The notes beneath the pieces were generated by a model, which was not told the DNA's origin, did no database searches, and saw nothing but the letters and a program-made list of their open reading frames with translations. DNA of 64,000 nucleotides from Peptoniphilus vaginalis (GTDB lineage: Bacteria; Bacillota; Clostridia; Tissierellales; Peptoniphilaceae), in assembly GCF_900176605.1 (NCBI RefSeq), contig NZ_FXLP01000003.1, positions 85,497 through 149,496 of the forward strand, read 5' to 3'. This document shows positions 1 to 9,264 of this stretch, piece by piece. A program made the position numbers and the translations under genes. Numbering within the stretch: the stretch's first letter is position 1; every line of letters starts with the position of its first letter.

Positions 1-249
1 TATCAGAGAGAATACTATTAATCCCACAACAACTAATCCAAAGACTAGACCCTTTTGTTTTAAGCCCATGGAATTATCTTTAAAAGAATTATTTTTTACT
101 ATCTTAGTATCGTCTTCTTCATAATAACTGTGACCCTTATTTATAATTTCTGTTTTAGAGAAGTCTCTATCTTCTCTTAAATCGTGACCACAGTCCATAC
201 AAAATAAAGCATCTTCTTTATTTTCTTTTCCACAATTTCTACACTTCAT
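1..249 (-). CDS. Zinc-ribbon membrane protein, partial (C-terminus beyond window)
   Basis: Open from an ATG at 249 to the window edge (83 codons seen). The start is backed by a GGAGG just upstream on the minus strand. The N-terminus is a short zinc ribbon with paired cysteines CRNC (C3, C6) and CMDC (C17, C20), followed by a charged linker and, from about residue 68, a hydrophobic stretch that looks like the start of a membrane helix. Zinc-ribbon-plus-TM proteins of this kind are common in Firmicutes and usually have no assigned function. It sits 10 bp after the Rae1-like gene and is probably the last visible gene of the cysS operon. Confidence 0.75.
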   Translation of the reverse strand, partial: MKCRNCGKENKEDALFCMDCGHDLREDRDFSKTEIINKGHSYYEEDDTKIVKNNSFKDNSMGLKQKGLVFGLVVVGLIVFSLI

Positions 250-259
250 CTTAAGCCTC

Positions 260-805
260 CTAACTTTTTTTCTTTGAAATATCCTGCTTTAATTGTATAA
301 GTTTATGAATTACATCTTCATCAAGGGCTGTAACCCTTTCTTCCTTTAGTCTCTTGGCAAGATAATTGACCTTGTTTTTGGAATGATTTACTTCAGCCTC
401 AAGCTCCCTAGCAGAAATCCTCGTTCCACCACGAGATAAAATTATTTGCTGCTCCACATTGTCACTTGTGGCTACACGAACCTTGGTGAGCCTTCCTATT
501 ACATCTAGCTGTCTTTCAATATAATGGTCTGCTGTTTCAAACTCCTTGGTAAAGATTATGTCAATCCCGTCTTTCTTATAAGTATTGCCGCCAGATTTTT
601 TTACCAAGTAGGCATCAAAGACTAGGATTATGTGCTCCCTACTTATGTGAGAAAATTCAATCATTATATCAATTAATTCATTCCTCGCATCTTCAAGGGA
701 TACGTTTTTCAATTCTATTAAGGGTTGCCAAGAATTTATTATATTGTATCCATCTACAAAGAGATAGTTTACATCTCTTCTATACCTACTTGCTCGCCTT
801 CTCAT
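260..805 (-). CDS. rae1: NYN-domain endoribonuclease, YacP/Rae1 family
   Basis: 181 aa, the usual size for YacP. It opens with a basic tail and then the NYN/PIN-like nuclease core, with the acidic motif FVDGYNIINSW near residue 16 and a second acidic strand ILVFDAY near residue 60. B. subtilis Rae1 enters the ribosomal A site and cuts mRNA in a translation-dependent way; that role is transferred from the family. The order cysS-mrnC-(thyX)-rlmB-yacP matches the conserved Firmicute arrangement, which strengthens the call. It begins 11 bp after rlmB ends, in the same operon. Confidence 0.85.
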   Translation of the reverse strand: MRRRASRYRRDVNYLFVDGYNIINSWQPLIELKNVSLEDARNELIDIMIEFSHISREHIILVFDAYLVKKSGGNTYKKDGIDIIFTKEFETADHYIERQLDVIGRLTKVRVATSDNVEQQIILSRGGTRISARELEAEVNHSKNKVNYLAKRLKEERVTALDEDVIHKLIQLKQDISKKKS

Positions 806-816
806 TTTTTTCTCTG

Positions 817-1524
817 TTATCTTCTAATCTCATACATTACAATTGCTGCTGCAACTGAAGCGTTAAGGGAATCAAAGTCAGAGAAGTTTGGAATAGTTAT
901 GGTCTTGTCTGAGTTCTTCAAAATATTTTTTGAAACTCCCTTGCCTTCGTTGCCTATAACTATTGCTGCCTTGCCAGAGAAGTCACACTCTCTTATATCT
1001 TCTCCCTCAAGGTCCGTTGCATAAATCCAAAAGCCTGCTTCCTTTAACTTGTCAATGGATTGAGAAATATTTGAAACCTTGCAGACATCAATGTCATAAA
1101 TTGCGCCTGCAGAAGATTTTACTACAGTGTCGTTTACTGTTGCTGCCCTCCTATTTGGGAAGATTATGGCGTCAATGCCAAAGAAGTTACAACTTCTTGC
1201 TATTGCTCCAAAATTGTGAGGGTCTTCTATCTTATCAAGTATGAAAATACTTGCGTCTTCCTTGCCTTCTAACTTTCTCATTAGGTCTTCAAGCTCAATG
1301 TATTCAAAGTCACTTACAAGAGCAACCACTGCTTGGTGGTTTTTTGTGCCAGCAAGTTCTTCTAGCTTTTCATTGTCACTTGTAACTGTAGGGACCTTTG
1401 CATCTCTTGCCATTCCAAGGATTTTTTTAATAGACCCGCTGGCATTTTTCCCTACATAAATTTTTTCTACTTCTTCATTTTTAATGGCCTCCATAACGGG
1501 GCCTCTTCCATATATATATTTCAT
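817..1524 (-). CDS. rlmB: 23S rRNA (guanosine-2'-O-)-methyltransferase RlmB (TrmH/SPOUT family)
   Basis: 235 aa SpoU-type methyltransferase. An N-terminal substrate-binding domain ([12 protein letters not shown], residues 3-14) is followed by the knotted SPOUT domain with the family motifs [16 protein letters not shown] (about 96-111), [11 protein letters not shown] and the C-terminal [10 protein letters not shown]. RlmB methylates G2251 of 23S rRNA in the peptidyl-transferase region (E. coli numbering). The ATG overlaps the thyX stop codon (ATGA), which suggests translational coupling in the cysS operon. Paralogous TrmH-family specificity cannot be fully excluded, but the YacP neighbour favours RlmB. 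Confidence 0.88.
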   Translation of the reverse strand: MKYIYGRGPVMEAIKNEEVEKIYVGKNASGSIKKILGMARDAKVPTVTSDNEKLEELAGTKNHQAVVALVSDFEYIELEDLMRKLEGKEDASIFILDKIEDPHNFGAIARSCNFFGIDAIIFPNRRAATVNDTVVKSSAGAIYDIDVCKVSNISQSIDKLKEAGFWIYATDLEGEDIRECDFSGKAAIVIGNEGKGVSKNILKNSDKTITIPNFSDFDSLNASVAAAIVMYEIRR

Positions 1525-2282
1525 TTTAAATTCTTAAACTTCTCTCTAATTTCCTTTGCCTTGCCACAAGTCATTTTACCTTCAGGGCAGGGTCCACTTA
1601 CGCAGCCTGGTCCTTCGTCCCTAAATAGAAGTGGTGCTACTTCCTTTACTTCTCTTAACATTTCTGTTGCAAGGTCTCTGATTTCCCATTGGGCTCTTTC
1701 GCAACATCTAACTGTAAAGAAGTGTTGGAGAGTTCTAACATTCATTGTGACAACAATTTTTGTCTCACAAGCATTAGGGAAGACATACCTAGCATCTTCT
1801 ATAGACATTTTTTCCACAGACTTTCTTGCCTTGGCTTCATCCATTCCCTCTGCTATTAGTGGTCTTGCATTTTCTTCCACTAATATTTCAACTAGCTTGT
1901 CGTAGTCCTCTTGGTCCCTCTTCATAGCTTCTATAAAAACTTTTTTCGCTTCCTCATTTCTTTCGATTTGAGGTGGAATAATGTATTCAAAGGAATCAAG
2001 TTTTACATACCTTTGTGATTGTTGTGAATAGGATGCAATTCTATGCCTTACAAGTTGATGAGTAAGAGTCCTTGAAACTCCTTCAATAGCAAAGGTAAAG
2101 CTAACATGTTCAAGTGGTGATAGGTGAGAAAAAGACAAAAGTCTATTTAAAAACTTTTCTGTAGATTCTTCTGTTAAATTTTCCGTAATTTCTTCAACAC
2201 CAACTCTTGAATAGCAAAGTTTAGCAGCCGCAGCAATAGTCTTGTCTGGATCCATTGTGTGGGAAATAATTTTTACCTTCAT
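1521..2282 (-). CDS. thyX: Flavin-dependent thymidylate synthase ThyX
   Basis: 253 aa. The diagnostic ThyX motif RHRxxSxxxxSQR is present as [15 protein letters not shown] (about residues 79-93), with the downstream arginine/histidine-rich substrate site around [19 protein letters not shown]. ThyX methylates dUMP to dTMP using methylene-THF and FADH2 and is typical of anaerobes lacking ThyA. It overlaps both mrnC upstream and rlmB downstream by 4 bp (ATGA junctions), so the genes are co-translated. Its insertion between mrnC and rlmB is a variation on the Bacillus order. Confidence 0.95.
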   Translation of the reverse strand: MKVKIISHTMDPDKTIAAAAKLCYSRVGVEEITENLTEESTEKFLNRLLSFSHLSPLEHVSFTFAIEGVSRTLTHQLVRHRIASYSQQSQRYVKLDSFEYIIPPQIERNEEAKKVFIEAMKRDQEDYDKLVEILVEENARPLIAEGMDEAKARKSVEKMSIEDARYVFPNACETKIVVTMNVRTLQHFFTVRCCERAQWEIRDLATEMLREVKEVAPLLFRDEGPGCVSGPCPEGKMTCGKAKEIREKFKNLK

Positions 2283-2686
2283 CCTATCATCTCCTTAAAT
2301 AAGTCTCTAATCCTATCATATCTCTTTAAGAGGTAGAGGTAGCCATAAAGAGCCTCCACGCCAGTTGCAATCCTATAATCTATAGGGTCTGCATTCTTTG
2401 GAACTGTGTGGGACTTGGCATTTCTTCCCCTCTTATAAATTCTCTTTTCATCTTCTGTTAAAATATCTTCTATTTTTTCAAAAAGGTCTCTTTGGCCCTT
2501 GGCCCTCACATACTTTATGCTTTCCCTGTGAAGCTTGTTGGGGTTCTTTCTTATGTCCAAGATTTCACTCCTGACTAAGATTTCAAAACAAGCATCACCT
2601 ATATAGGCTAGGGCAAGGGGACTTAGCTCCCTTACCTCGGCTTCAGTGTAATTTTTGACTTCTAAAAAACTTAAATTCTCTTCCAA
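2279..2686 (-). CDS. mrnC: Mini-ribonuclease 3 (23S rRNA maturation)
   Basis: 135 aa single RNase III domain without the dsRNA-binding domain, the normal MrnC size. [16 protein letters not shown] (about 26-41) carries the signature aspartate, and the C-terminal part keeps the acidic [12 protein letters not shown] helix (about 108-119) that completes the metal site. MrnC processes the ends of 23S rRNA precursor. It overlaps the end of cysS by 16 bp and thyX by 4 bp, as expected for a tight operon. Confidence 0.92.
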   Translation of the reverse strand: MEENLSFLEVKNYTEAEVRELSPLALAYIGDACFEILVRSEILDIRKNPNKLHRESIKYVRAKGQRDLFEKIEDILTEDEKRIYKRGRNAKSHTVPKNADPIDYRIATGVEALYGYLYLLKRYDRIRDLFKEMIG

Positions 2687-4068
2687 GTTGTTCCACTTCT
2701 CGTATCTTCTATTTCAATTCCCATATTCTTTAACTCATCACGAATTTCATCAGCCCTAGCAAAGTCCTTGTTCTTTCTTGCTTCATTTCTTTCCTTGATA
2801 AGTTCTTCAATGTCGCCTGAGATTTCTTCTCTTTCTTCTTCCATTATTCCAAGGACCCTAGTAAGCTTTTTAAGAAGTTCTAAGGATTTTTCAAGAACTT
2901 CCTCGGAAGAATTTTCATCAAGATTTAAGTTGATGTCCTTAACAAGATCAAAGATTGCAGTAATGGCATCAGCAGTGTTTAAGTCATCTTCCATGGCTGT
3001 TTCAAACTTTTCTATGTGCTTGTCATAGCCCTTTAATAAATTTTCTTCCTCTTCTGTGATTTTTTCTACAGAAGTTTTTTCTATGGCATCTTCAAGCTTG
3101 TACTTTGCATTGTAAAGTCTCTTGCTTGAATTTTTTGTTTGTTCCATTACTTCTCTTGAGAAGTTAATTGGCGAACGGTATTGAGTTGTTAAAAGGAAAA
3201 ATCTCAAAACTTCTAAGTCAAACTCATCAGAAATTTCTCTAACTGTGAAGAAGTTACCCTTGGATTTTGACATCTTTTCGTTGTCAACAGTTATCATTCC
3301 ATTGTGGAGCCAGTAGTTGGCAAAGGGAACCCCGTTGCAAGTTTCTGATTGGGCAATTTCATTTTCGTGGTGAGGGAACTGTAGGTCCTCGCCACCAGTG
3401 TGGATGTCGATGTTATCTCCAATAATAGTCTTTGCCATTACAGAACACTCAATGTGCCAGCCAGGTCTACCTTCTCCCCAAGGTGCCTGCCAGAAGGGTT
3501 CTCCTTCCTTTTTATTCTTCCAAAGAGCAAAATCTTGTGGGTTTTTCTTGTTGTCATTTATATCGACCCTGTGACCAGAAATTAGGTCATCGAGATTTTT
3601 CTTTGAAAGCTTGCCATAGTCCTTGGCATGGCTAATGTCAAAGTAGACATCTCCATTGGAAACATAGGCTGCTCCCTTGTCTATTAGGGTTTGGACGAAG
3701 TCAATTATTTCATCAATGTGTTCAGTTGCCCTAGGATTTATAGTTTCATAGTCATAAAGGTGAAGACCACCTGCATCCTTCTTAAATTCTTTTATATATC
3801 TTTCAGCAATGTCAGAAACCTTAACGCCTTCATCATTTGCCTTGTTAATCATCTTATCGTCAATGTCTGTAAAGTTAACAACAAATTTAACCTTCATCCC
3901 CTTGTATTCAAAGTACCTTCTCAAAGTGTCAAAGACAACAAGAGGTCTTGCGTTACCAACGTGGATAAAGTTGTAAACAGTTGGTCCACAGTTGTAGATT
4001 CCAACTTCACCTTCCTTAATAGGAACAAAGTCCTCCTTCTTCCTACTTAGAGTATTGTATAATTTCAT
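2671..4068 (-). CDS. cysS: Cysteinyl-tRNA synthetase
   Basis: 465 aa from the ATG at 4068, which has an AGGAGGAT ribosome site 3-9 bp upstream; an upstream in-frame start at 4095 would lie inside the preceding terminator and is rejected. Class I synthetase: YNCGPTVYNFIHVGNAR holds the HIGH-like signature (HVGN) and a zinc-binding cysteine. Other zinc ligands are in HIECSVMA and HHENEIAQSE, and the KMSKS loop is present (EKMSKSKGNFF). Attaches cysteine to tRNA-Cys. First gene of the mrnC-thyX-rlmB-rae1 operon, separated from the upstream NUDIX gene by an intrinsic terminator. Confidence 0.96.
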   Translation of the reverse strand: MKLYNTLSRKKEDFVPIKEGEVGIYNCGPTVYNFIHVGNARPLVVFDTLRRYFEYKGMKVKFVVNFTDIDDKMINKANDEGVKVSDIAERYIKEFKKDAGGLHLYDYETINPRATEHIDEIIDFVQTLIDKGAAYVSNGDVYFDISHAKDYGKLSKKNLDDLISGHRVDINDNKKNPQDFALWKNKKEGEPFWQAPWGEGRPGWHIECSVMAKTIIGDNIDIHTGGEDLQFPHHENEIAQSETCNGVPFANYWLHNGMITVDNEKMSKSKGNFFTVREISDEFDLEVLRFFLLTTQYRSPINFSREVMEQTKNSSKRLYNAKYKLEDAIEKTSVEKITEEEENLLKGYDKHIEKFETAMEDDLNTADAITAIFDLVKDINLNLDENSSEEVLEKSLELLKKLTRVLGIMEEEREEISGDIEELIKERNEARKNKDFARADEIRDELKNMGIEIEDTRSGTTWKRI

Positions 4069-4080
4069 AAATCCTCCTAT

Positions 4081-4103
4081 AAAAAAACGCCTCACTTGAG
4101 ACG
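4081..4103 (-). terminator. Intrinsic terminator after the NUDIX gene
   Basis: On the minus strand CGTCTC-AAGT-GAGGCG (6-bp stem with one G-T pair, 4103 to 4088) runs into seven T residues. It starts 2 bp after the NUDIX stop codon and ends 12 bp before the cysS start. Confidence 0.75.
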
Positions 4104-4104
4104 A

Positions 4105-4593
4105 TTATATACCTCTGAAAAATTTTTCGTAGTAATCAAGTCCAATAAAAGTTTTGTCTTCAATCATTCTTTGAATCTTTTCCACGCTGGCTAAGTCAAC
4201 ATCCATAACCTCTTCCTCCTGCATGACTATTTCATCAAGAGAAATATTTTTACGCACTAGAAAAATATAAAATATTGTGTTTTTTTCAGTGATAATCCTC
4301 TTGAGTCTAAGTTCATCTTCACTTATATCAACGCCAAGCTCTTCTTTGAACTCACGGACCATACCCTCCTTGGGAGTCTCTCTCGATATAACAGACCCAC
4401 CAGCAGAGCAGTACCACATGCCAGCAAAGGATTTTTTATTAAGAGACCTTCTCTGGATAATAAAATTTCCATCATCTCTTAGGATCCATCCCTCAACTAT
4501 AAGGTGGTAATCACTATTTTTAAGACGCTCGCCCTTTCTTATGGCTCGCCTCTTCCATTTTCCTTTTTTATCATATACATCCCAATATTCCAC
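4105..4593 (-). CDS. NUDIX hydrolase
   Basis: 162 aa from a GTG start at 4593 with AAGGAG 7 bp upstream. The complete Nudix box G-x5-E-x7-REFKEELGV is present (about residues 66-88). The closing part DVDLASVEKIQRMI resembles the IDI/YfcD-like NUDIX subgroup, but the substrate cannot be read from sequence. The N-terminal layout (WDVYDKKGKW) is typical of this subgroup, often annotated as isopentenyl-diphosphate isomerase-like or nucleotide-sanitising. Monocistronic: its own terminator follows directly. Confidence 0.85.
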   Translation of the reverse strand: MEYWDVYDKKGKWKRRAIRKGERLKNSDYHLIVEGWILRDDGNFIIQRRSLNKKSFAGMWYCSAGGSVISRETPKEGMVREFKEELGVDISEDELRLKRIITEKNTIFYIFLVRKNISLDEIVMQEEEVMDVDLASVEKIQRMIEDKTFIGLDYYEKFFRGI

Positions 4594-4825
4594 GACAAAA
4601 CTCCTTATAGATATTTTACACTATTATTAGGCTTTTTTAAAGATTATAAGGACTTTATTTGAGTAAAATTGAACTTAAAAATACTGGTATATTTCCTATG
4701 ATTTTTTATGATTTTTTTCCTATAATCTGACATTATTTTTCTCAAAATTTTAAACAAGTATGAAAAGCTTCCACATATAATTTGATTTCATCAATGTAAA
4801 TTATAAAAATAGATAGAAGTCTGAT

Positions 4826-4854
4826 TTAGTTACTTTTACAACTTATGTTATAAT
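4826..4854 (+). promoter_or_regulatory. Extended -10 promoter for the small membrane protein at 4874
   Basis: TATAAT at 4849-4854 preceded by TGT (extended -10); a weak TTAGTT at 4826-4831 lies at 17-bp spacing. An AGAGGTG ribosome site follows before the ATG at 4874. The rest of the 4594-4825 gap is AT-rich with no gene seen. Confidence 0.55.
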
Positions 4855-4873
4855 GGGATAAAGAGGTGATAAT

Positions 4874-5374
4874 ATGGACTTTCAAAAAGTACTTTTAATT
4901 ATATTTTTGTTGGGATTTATCTCTATTAATTTTAATATTCCAAAATTTAAAAAGAGTATCGATGATTTAGATACAATTGCAACAAATATTCAGTTTACCT
5001 GCATGCTGTTTGCCTTGCTCTTAAATCAAATGAAAATTTTTTCCTTAATTATGATTCTTGGACTTATTATAAGTGTTTGCAATAATAAGGCTAAGAGTCT
5101 TAAGCCAATCTTTTTTGAACTCATTATATTGATTATCTTGCCCCTACTTATTACTTTTGATTTAGGCATCTTTGTTCCTCTTACTGAATCTGGCTTTACA
5201 AGATCTTCTGATATTTATTTGGGACTCATACTTACCCTACCTGTTTTCTTCTTAAACCTATATAAGTTTTCAAAGCTCGAAGCTGTGACTAAAAAATATT
5301 TTATTAGCTTTCTTTTACTTAATTTAATTCTCTATGCTGAAAATTATTTTTTGGTGTTTAAATCTATAAAATAA
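4874..5374 (+). CDS. Small polytopic membrane protein of unknown function
   Basis: 166 aa, very hydrophobic, with about five or six membrane-spanning stretches (roughly residues 4-18, 42-75, 80-110, 113-130 and 138-160) and a few charged turns. I do not recognise a family or motif. It stands alone: its own extended -10 promoter, a good ribosome site, and a strong terminator immediately downstream, and it is oriented against both neighbours. The clean signals argue that it is a real gene. Confidence 0.6.
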   Translation: MDFQKVLLIIFLLGFISINFNIPKFKKSIDDLDTIATNIQFTCMLFALLLNQMKIFSLIMILGLIISVCNNKAKSLKPIFFELIILIILPLLITFDLGIFVPLTESGFTRSSDIYLGLILTLPVFFLNLYKFSKLEAVTKKYFISFLLLNLILYAENYFLVFKSIK

Positions 5375-5389
5375 AATATTAAAAACATA

Positions 5390-5425
5390 AACGCTGCTTG
5401 TATTGTTTTTCAAGTAGCGTTTTTA
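5390..5425 (+). terminator. Intrinsic terminator of the membrane protein gene
   Basis: AACGCTGCTTG (5390-5400) pairs with CAAGTAGCGTT (5411-5421), one G-T pair, followed by a T-run. Confidence 0.85.
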
Positions 5426-5552
5426 TTGTCTTAGTAATTTTTAAATTTTATTTTCATTCAAAGGTCACAAGCACTTAAGCAAAAAAATTTTTTAATTTCT
5501 TTAAGCTCAACGAAAATTATTTCTTTAACTTAAGAAGCTAAGAAATTTTTTC

Positions 5553-5584
5553 AAAAAAAAGAAGCTACCAAACTTGGTAACTTC
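5553..5584 (-). terminator. Intrinsic terminator of the hutH-glmL operon
   Basis: Minus-strand 10-bp stem GAAGTTACCA / TGGTAGCTTC (5584 to 5561, loop AGTT) followed by eight T residues (5560-5553). It lies 9 bp after the glmL stop codon. Confidence 0.9.
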
Positions 5585-5593
5585 TAAAAGTTT

Positions 5594-6937
5594 TTATAAT
5601 TCTTTAAGATATTTCTTTAATAATTTGTATGAAGCTTCTTCATCCACAGTAGAAATTAGTCCAGCTGATGATAGGATATACTCCTTATCTAAATAAGTTT
5701 TTACGTCCCTGTTAATTAGATATTTTTCATCTAAGTCCTTAATGGCTGATAGGATTTTCTTTGGCTCATTAGAATTAATGAGCGATCCACCAGTGCCAAT
5801 AAACATTTCTGCTGGTCTCAAATCTTTTCCATACTGCTCATAAATAGTTCTAGTAGGTGTTTTAATTTTTTTTATGTGCCCAACGTGTCTCATAAGGGAA
5901 GTATGAGTTGCTATATAACACAAGACATTGTCAAAGAATAGGTCTTCTTCATTGTCTGGAATATAGCTAGTATGGTTAAAACGAAATTCAGTTTCTTCCT
6001 TGGCATCTTTTATTCCAAACTTTAAGAAGGGCTCTTCTCCAACTGACTCATAAAGAGCAGTTGCAGAGTACCTCATACCCATATCGCCTTCAACCGTTCT
6101 CTTTTCATAGGGCTCATCAATGGGAGGTGAGATGACATTTTCTTCTCCATAATAAGTTTTACCTATGGAATGAATATCTGTAGTTGCCCCGCCTATGTCA
6201 ACGGATAATATAACCTTATCCAAGTATTTGGCGTAGACTGACATTGCCTTTTGAACTGCAACTGGAGTTGGCAATAATATTTCAAAATCTTGACTTAATA
6301 AATCAATCCCCTTTGCATGGGCGATAGTCTTAATGAAAAGATCTCCAATTGTCTGTCTAAGTGGCCTATAATTTATTGTGTTTGTTGTCGGCATGACATT
6401 TTCTGTGAAGTCACAAGGGACATTAGCTTTTGTAAAGATGTCCCTTATTTCTTCATGAGTGTCAATATTTCCTGCCACAACTACAGGAGTCTTAAGTGAC
6501 CCCTTTGCAAGTTTCTTTGCATTGTAGATTATGTTGTCCTTGTTGCCGTGGTCAGTTCCACCACATAAGACTATGATATCAGCACCAGCAGATTTTATTT
6601 CTTCTACTTCTTCGTCCTTGAGTTCGTAGGAATAAACATTTAAAATCCTGGCACCACTTGATAGTGACGCAAGTCTTGCAGCGTCAGTAGTAAGGCTTTT
6701 TGAAAAACCTATGGCTATGACCTTTAGTCCTCCTGATGCTGAAGAACAACCCAATATTTTATCATATTTAACATCAGAGATTTCTCTTAGCTTTTTATAA
6801 GCCTTGTTAAAGCCTTCTCTAACATCGGTCTCCACAGTAGTATAACTTGAAGCTCCAGCCAAAATTACATTTTTACTTGTATCCACTAAATGCAACTTTG
6901 TATAAGTTGATCCAACATCGACTAAAAGATAAATCAT
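5594..6937 (-). CDS. glmL: GlmL/MutL-family ATPase (glutamate mutase-associated)
   Basis: 447 aa ASKHA-fold protein of the MutL family found with B12-dependent glutamate mutase. It has an N-terminal phosphate loop DVGSTYTKLHLVD (about 7-19), ADIIVLCGGTDHGN in the middle, and a second ATPase signature LSVDIGGATTDIHS (about 244-257). The family is thought to act as a reactivase or chaperone for the carbon-skeleton mutase. No mutase subunits (GlmS/GlmE) are in this window. It is the last gene of the hutH operon, overlapping fchA by 4 bp, which ties it to glutamate produced from histidine. Confidence 0.85.
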   Translation of the reverse strand: MIYLLVDVGSTYTKLHLVDTSKNVILAGASSYTTVETDVREGFNKAYKKLREISDVKYDKILGCSSASGGLKVIAIGFSKSLTTDAARLASLSSGARILNVYSYELKDEEVEEIKSAGADIIVLCGGTDHGNKDNIIYNAKKLAKGSLKTPVVVAGNIDTHEEIRDIFTKANVPCDFTENVMPTTNTINYRPLRQTIGDLFIKTIAHAKGIDLLSQDFEILLPTPVAVQKAMSVYAKYLDKVILSVDIGGATTDIHSIGKTYYGEENVISPPIDEPYEKRTVEGDMGMRYSATALYESVGEEPFLKFGIKDAKEETEFRFNHTSYIPDNEEDLFFDNVLCYIATHTSLMRHVGHIKKIKTPTRTIYEQYGKDLRPAEMFIGTGGSLINSNEPKKILSAIKDLDEKYLINRDVKTYLDKEYILSSAGLISTVDEEASYKLLKKYLKEL

Positions 6938-7560
6938 GCTAATTTTTCATCTACCACTTTCATAATTTCTGCGTGATTCTTTTCTACAATCTTTCTTGTA
7001 GCAGCCATTTTTTCTTCAAGTTCGTGTCTGTAATTTTGATCCTTAAGTGAGTTAAGGTTGATGATTACATTTAAGAAAGCTCCGTGAACTGCAGCTTCAA
7101 TGTTTAATAGAGCTACCGCTACGTCAGTGATTGCATTTGAATTACCTTTTTCAGCAAGTTCTCTTGCGTAATCGTATAATTCAGTAACTTTCATTCCAAG
7201 TCCAAGAGGTACTTCAATTGCATTTCTGTATCCTTCTTGAATTTTTTCTGATCTTGCTGCCTTTTCTTCTTCAGTTTCCTTAGGAAGTTTCATAGCGTCC
7301 ATAACTCCATTAAAAGAGTTAGCGTCTTTGTCGATTCCATCAACAAATTCGTCCTTGTATTTTAAAAGTTTTGCTTGAAGTTCTTCCATTCTTTCAGAAA
7401 CGTCCATATATTTTTTCTTGCCAACAGTTAGTCCTGCAACCATTGCAAGAAGTGAAGCAGCCATTGATGCATTTAGGGCAGCAATAGATCCACCACCAGG
7501 TGCTGGTGAATCTGAAGCTGTTTCATTTGCAAATTCTACTATATTTAAATCTTTAAGCAT
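6934..7560 (-). CDS. fchA: Formimidoyltetrahydrofolate cyclodeaminase
   Basis: 208 aa, the size of stand-alone cyclodeaminases. All-helical FTCD-C fold with the start ASDSPAPGGGSIAALNASMAASL (a glycine-rich folate site, about 14-36). It releases ammonia from 5-formimino-THF to give 5,10-methenyl-THF, the step after FtcD. Between fhs and glmL in the histidine operon: 15 bp from fhs, 4-bp overlap with glmL. Confidence 0.95.
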   Translation of the reverse strand: MLKDLNIVEFANETASDSPAPGGGSIAALNASMAASLLAMVAGLTVGKKKYMDVSERMEELQAKLLKYKDEFVDGIDKDANSFNGVMDAMKLPKETEEEKAARSEKIQEGYRNAIEVPLGLGMKVTELYDYARELAEKGNSNAITDVAVALLNIEAAVHGAFLNVIINLNSLKDQNYRHELEEKMAATRKIVEKNHAEIMKVVDEKLA

Positions 7561-7575
7561 TTTTCCTCCCGAGAA

Positions 7576-9255
7576 TTAGAATAATCCAGTAATAACTCCG
7601 TCGTTGTCAATGTCCATCTTGTTAGCAGCTGGAACTTTTGGAAGTCCTGGCATTACCATGATGTTTGAAGTTTGAACAACTATGAAGCCTGCCCCTGCAG
7701 ATACTCTTACATCTTGAATTTCTATGTCAAAGTCTGTAGGTGCTCCCATTATCTTTTGATCATCAGTAAATGAGAATTGTGTCTTAGCAACACAGATTGG
7801 AAGCTTGTCAAGACCAATTTCTTCAAGTTTCTTAACTTGGCTCATTGCAGCCTTAGTGAATTTAGCTTCTCTACCTCTGTAGATTTCTTTAACAATTGTG
7901 TTTACCTTGTCAACGATAGATGCATTTACATCGTAAAGTAGTTTGAAGTCAGATTTTCCTTCGTCGATTAGTTCAACAACTTGTTTAGCAAGATCTTCTG
8001 CACCTTCGCCGCCCTTTGCGAAACATTCACAAAGTGAAATTCTTACTCCAAGTTCTTTACAAAGTTCTTCTAACTTAGCAATTTCAGCTTCAGTATCATC
8101 AGCAAATCTGTTGATGGCAATAATAGCTGGAACACCAAACTTCTTAATATTTTCAACGTGACGTCTTAAGTTAGCAAATCCTTTTTCAAGAGCTTCAACA
8201 TTTTCTGCCTTAAGTTCTTTTTTATCTACTCCACCGTGCATCTTAAGAGCCTTAATTGTTGCAACGATTACAACTGCATCTGGAGCAAGACCTGCCATCC
8301 TACATTTAATGTCCATAAATTTTTCAGCACCAAGGTCAGCACCGAATCCAGCTTCTGTAACTGCATAATCACTTGTAGCAAGTGCAAGTTTAGTAGCTAG
8401 GATTGAGTTACATCCATGAGCGATATTAGCGAAAGGTCCACCGTGAATAAAGGCTGGTGTGTTTTCAAGAGTTTGTACCATATTTGGTTTTAGTGCATCC
8501 TTAAGAAGCATTGCAACAGCACCTTGGATTTCGAGGTCAGCAACTGTTACAGGTTGATTGTCTAGGTTGTAGCCAATAATCATCTTAGCTAGTCTGTTCT
8601 TTAAGTCTTCAATGTTTTCTGATAGACAAAGAACTGCCATAATTTCAGATGCAACTGTGATCATAAAGTGGTCTTCTCTAGGGAAGCCATCAGCTTTTTT
8701 ACCAAGAGAGATAACAACATTTCTAAGAGATCTATCATTCATATCGATAACTCTCTTCCAAGTAATTTGTCTACAGTCAATTCTTAGAGCATTTCCTTGG
8801 TGGATGTGGTTATCAATACAAGCTGAAATAAGGTTATTTGCAGCTGTCATTGCGTGAAGGTCTCCTGTGAAGTGAAGGTTAATATCTTCCATAGGAACTA
8901 CTTGTGAGTATCCGCCACCTGCAGCTCCACCCTTAACACCAAATACTGGTCCAAGAGATGGTTCACGAAGAGCTACTGCAGATTTCTTTCCAAGTCTATT
9001 AAGTCCTTGAGTTAGACCAATAGAAACTGTAGATTTACCTTCACCTGCTGGTGTTGGAGAAATAGCAGAAACAAGAATTAATTTACCATTTTCATTGTTT
9101 TCTTCGATTCTCTTGATTGCATCCCAAGAAATCTTAGTCTTATATTTACCATATTGTTCAAGATCGTCTTTTTCGAATCCAATCTTTGCAGCTACTTCTT
9201 CAATTGGAAGCATTGTTGCTTCATCAGCTATTTGTATATCTGTTTTAAATCCCAT
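7576..9255 (-). CDS. fhs: Formate-tetrahydrofolate ligase
   Basis: 559 aa full-length enzyme. P-loop [14 protein letters not shown] (about 68-81) and the family signature [27 protein letters not shown] region are present (positions 96-116, starting [10 protein letters not shown]). In this setting it most likely runs backwards, converting 10-formyl-THF to formate and making ATP, the energy-yielding end of histidine fermentation. A methenyl-THF cyclohydrolase (FolD), needed to link FchA to Fhs, is not in the window. 9 bp after ftcD in the same operon. Confidence 0.96.
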   Translation of the reverse strand: MGFKTDIQIADEATMLPIEEVAAKIGFEKDDLEQYGKYKTKISWDAIKRIEENNENGKLILVSAISPTPAGEGKSTVSIGLTQGLNRLGKKSAVALREPSLGPVFGVKGGAAGGGYSQVVPMEDINLHFTGDLHAMTAANNLISACIDNHIHQGNALRIDCRQITWKRVIDMNDRSLRNVVISLGKKADGFPREDHFMITVASEIMAVLCLSENIEDLKNRLAKMIIGYNLDNQPVTVADLEIQGAVAMLLKDALKPNMVQTLENTPAFIHGGPFANIAHGCNSILATKLALATSDYAVTEAGFGADLGAEKFMDIKCRMAGLAPDAVVIVATIKALKMHGGVDKKELKAENVEALEKGFANLRRHVENIKKFGVPAIIAINRFADDTEAEIAKLEELCKELGVRISLCECFAKGGEGAEDLAKQVVELIDEGKSDFKLLYDVNASIVDKVNTIVKEIYRGREAKFTKAAMSQVKKLEEIGLDKLPICVAKTQFSFTDDQKIMGAPTDFDIEIQDVRVSAGAGFIVVQTSNIMVMPGLPKVPAANKMDIDNDGVITGLF

Positions 9256-9264
9256 TTTACTTAA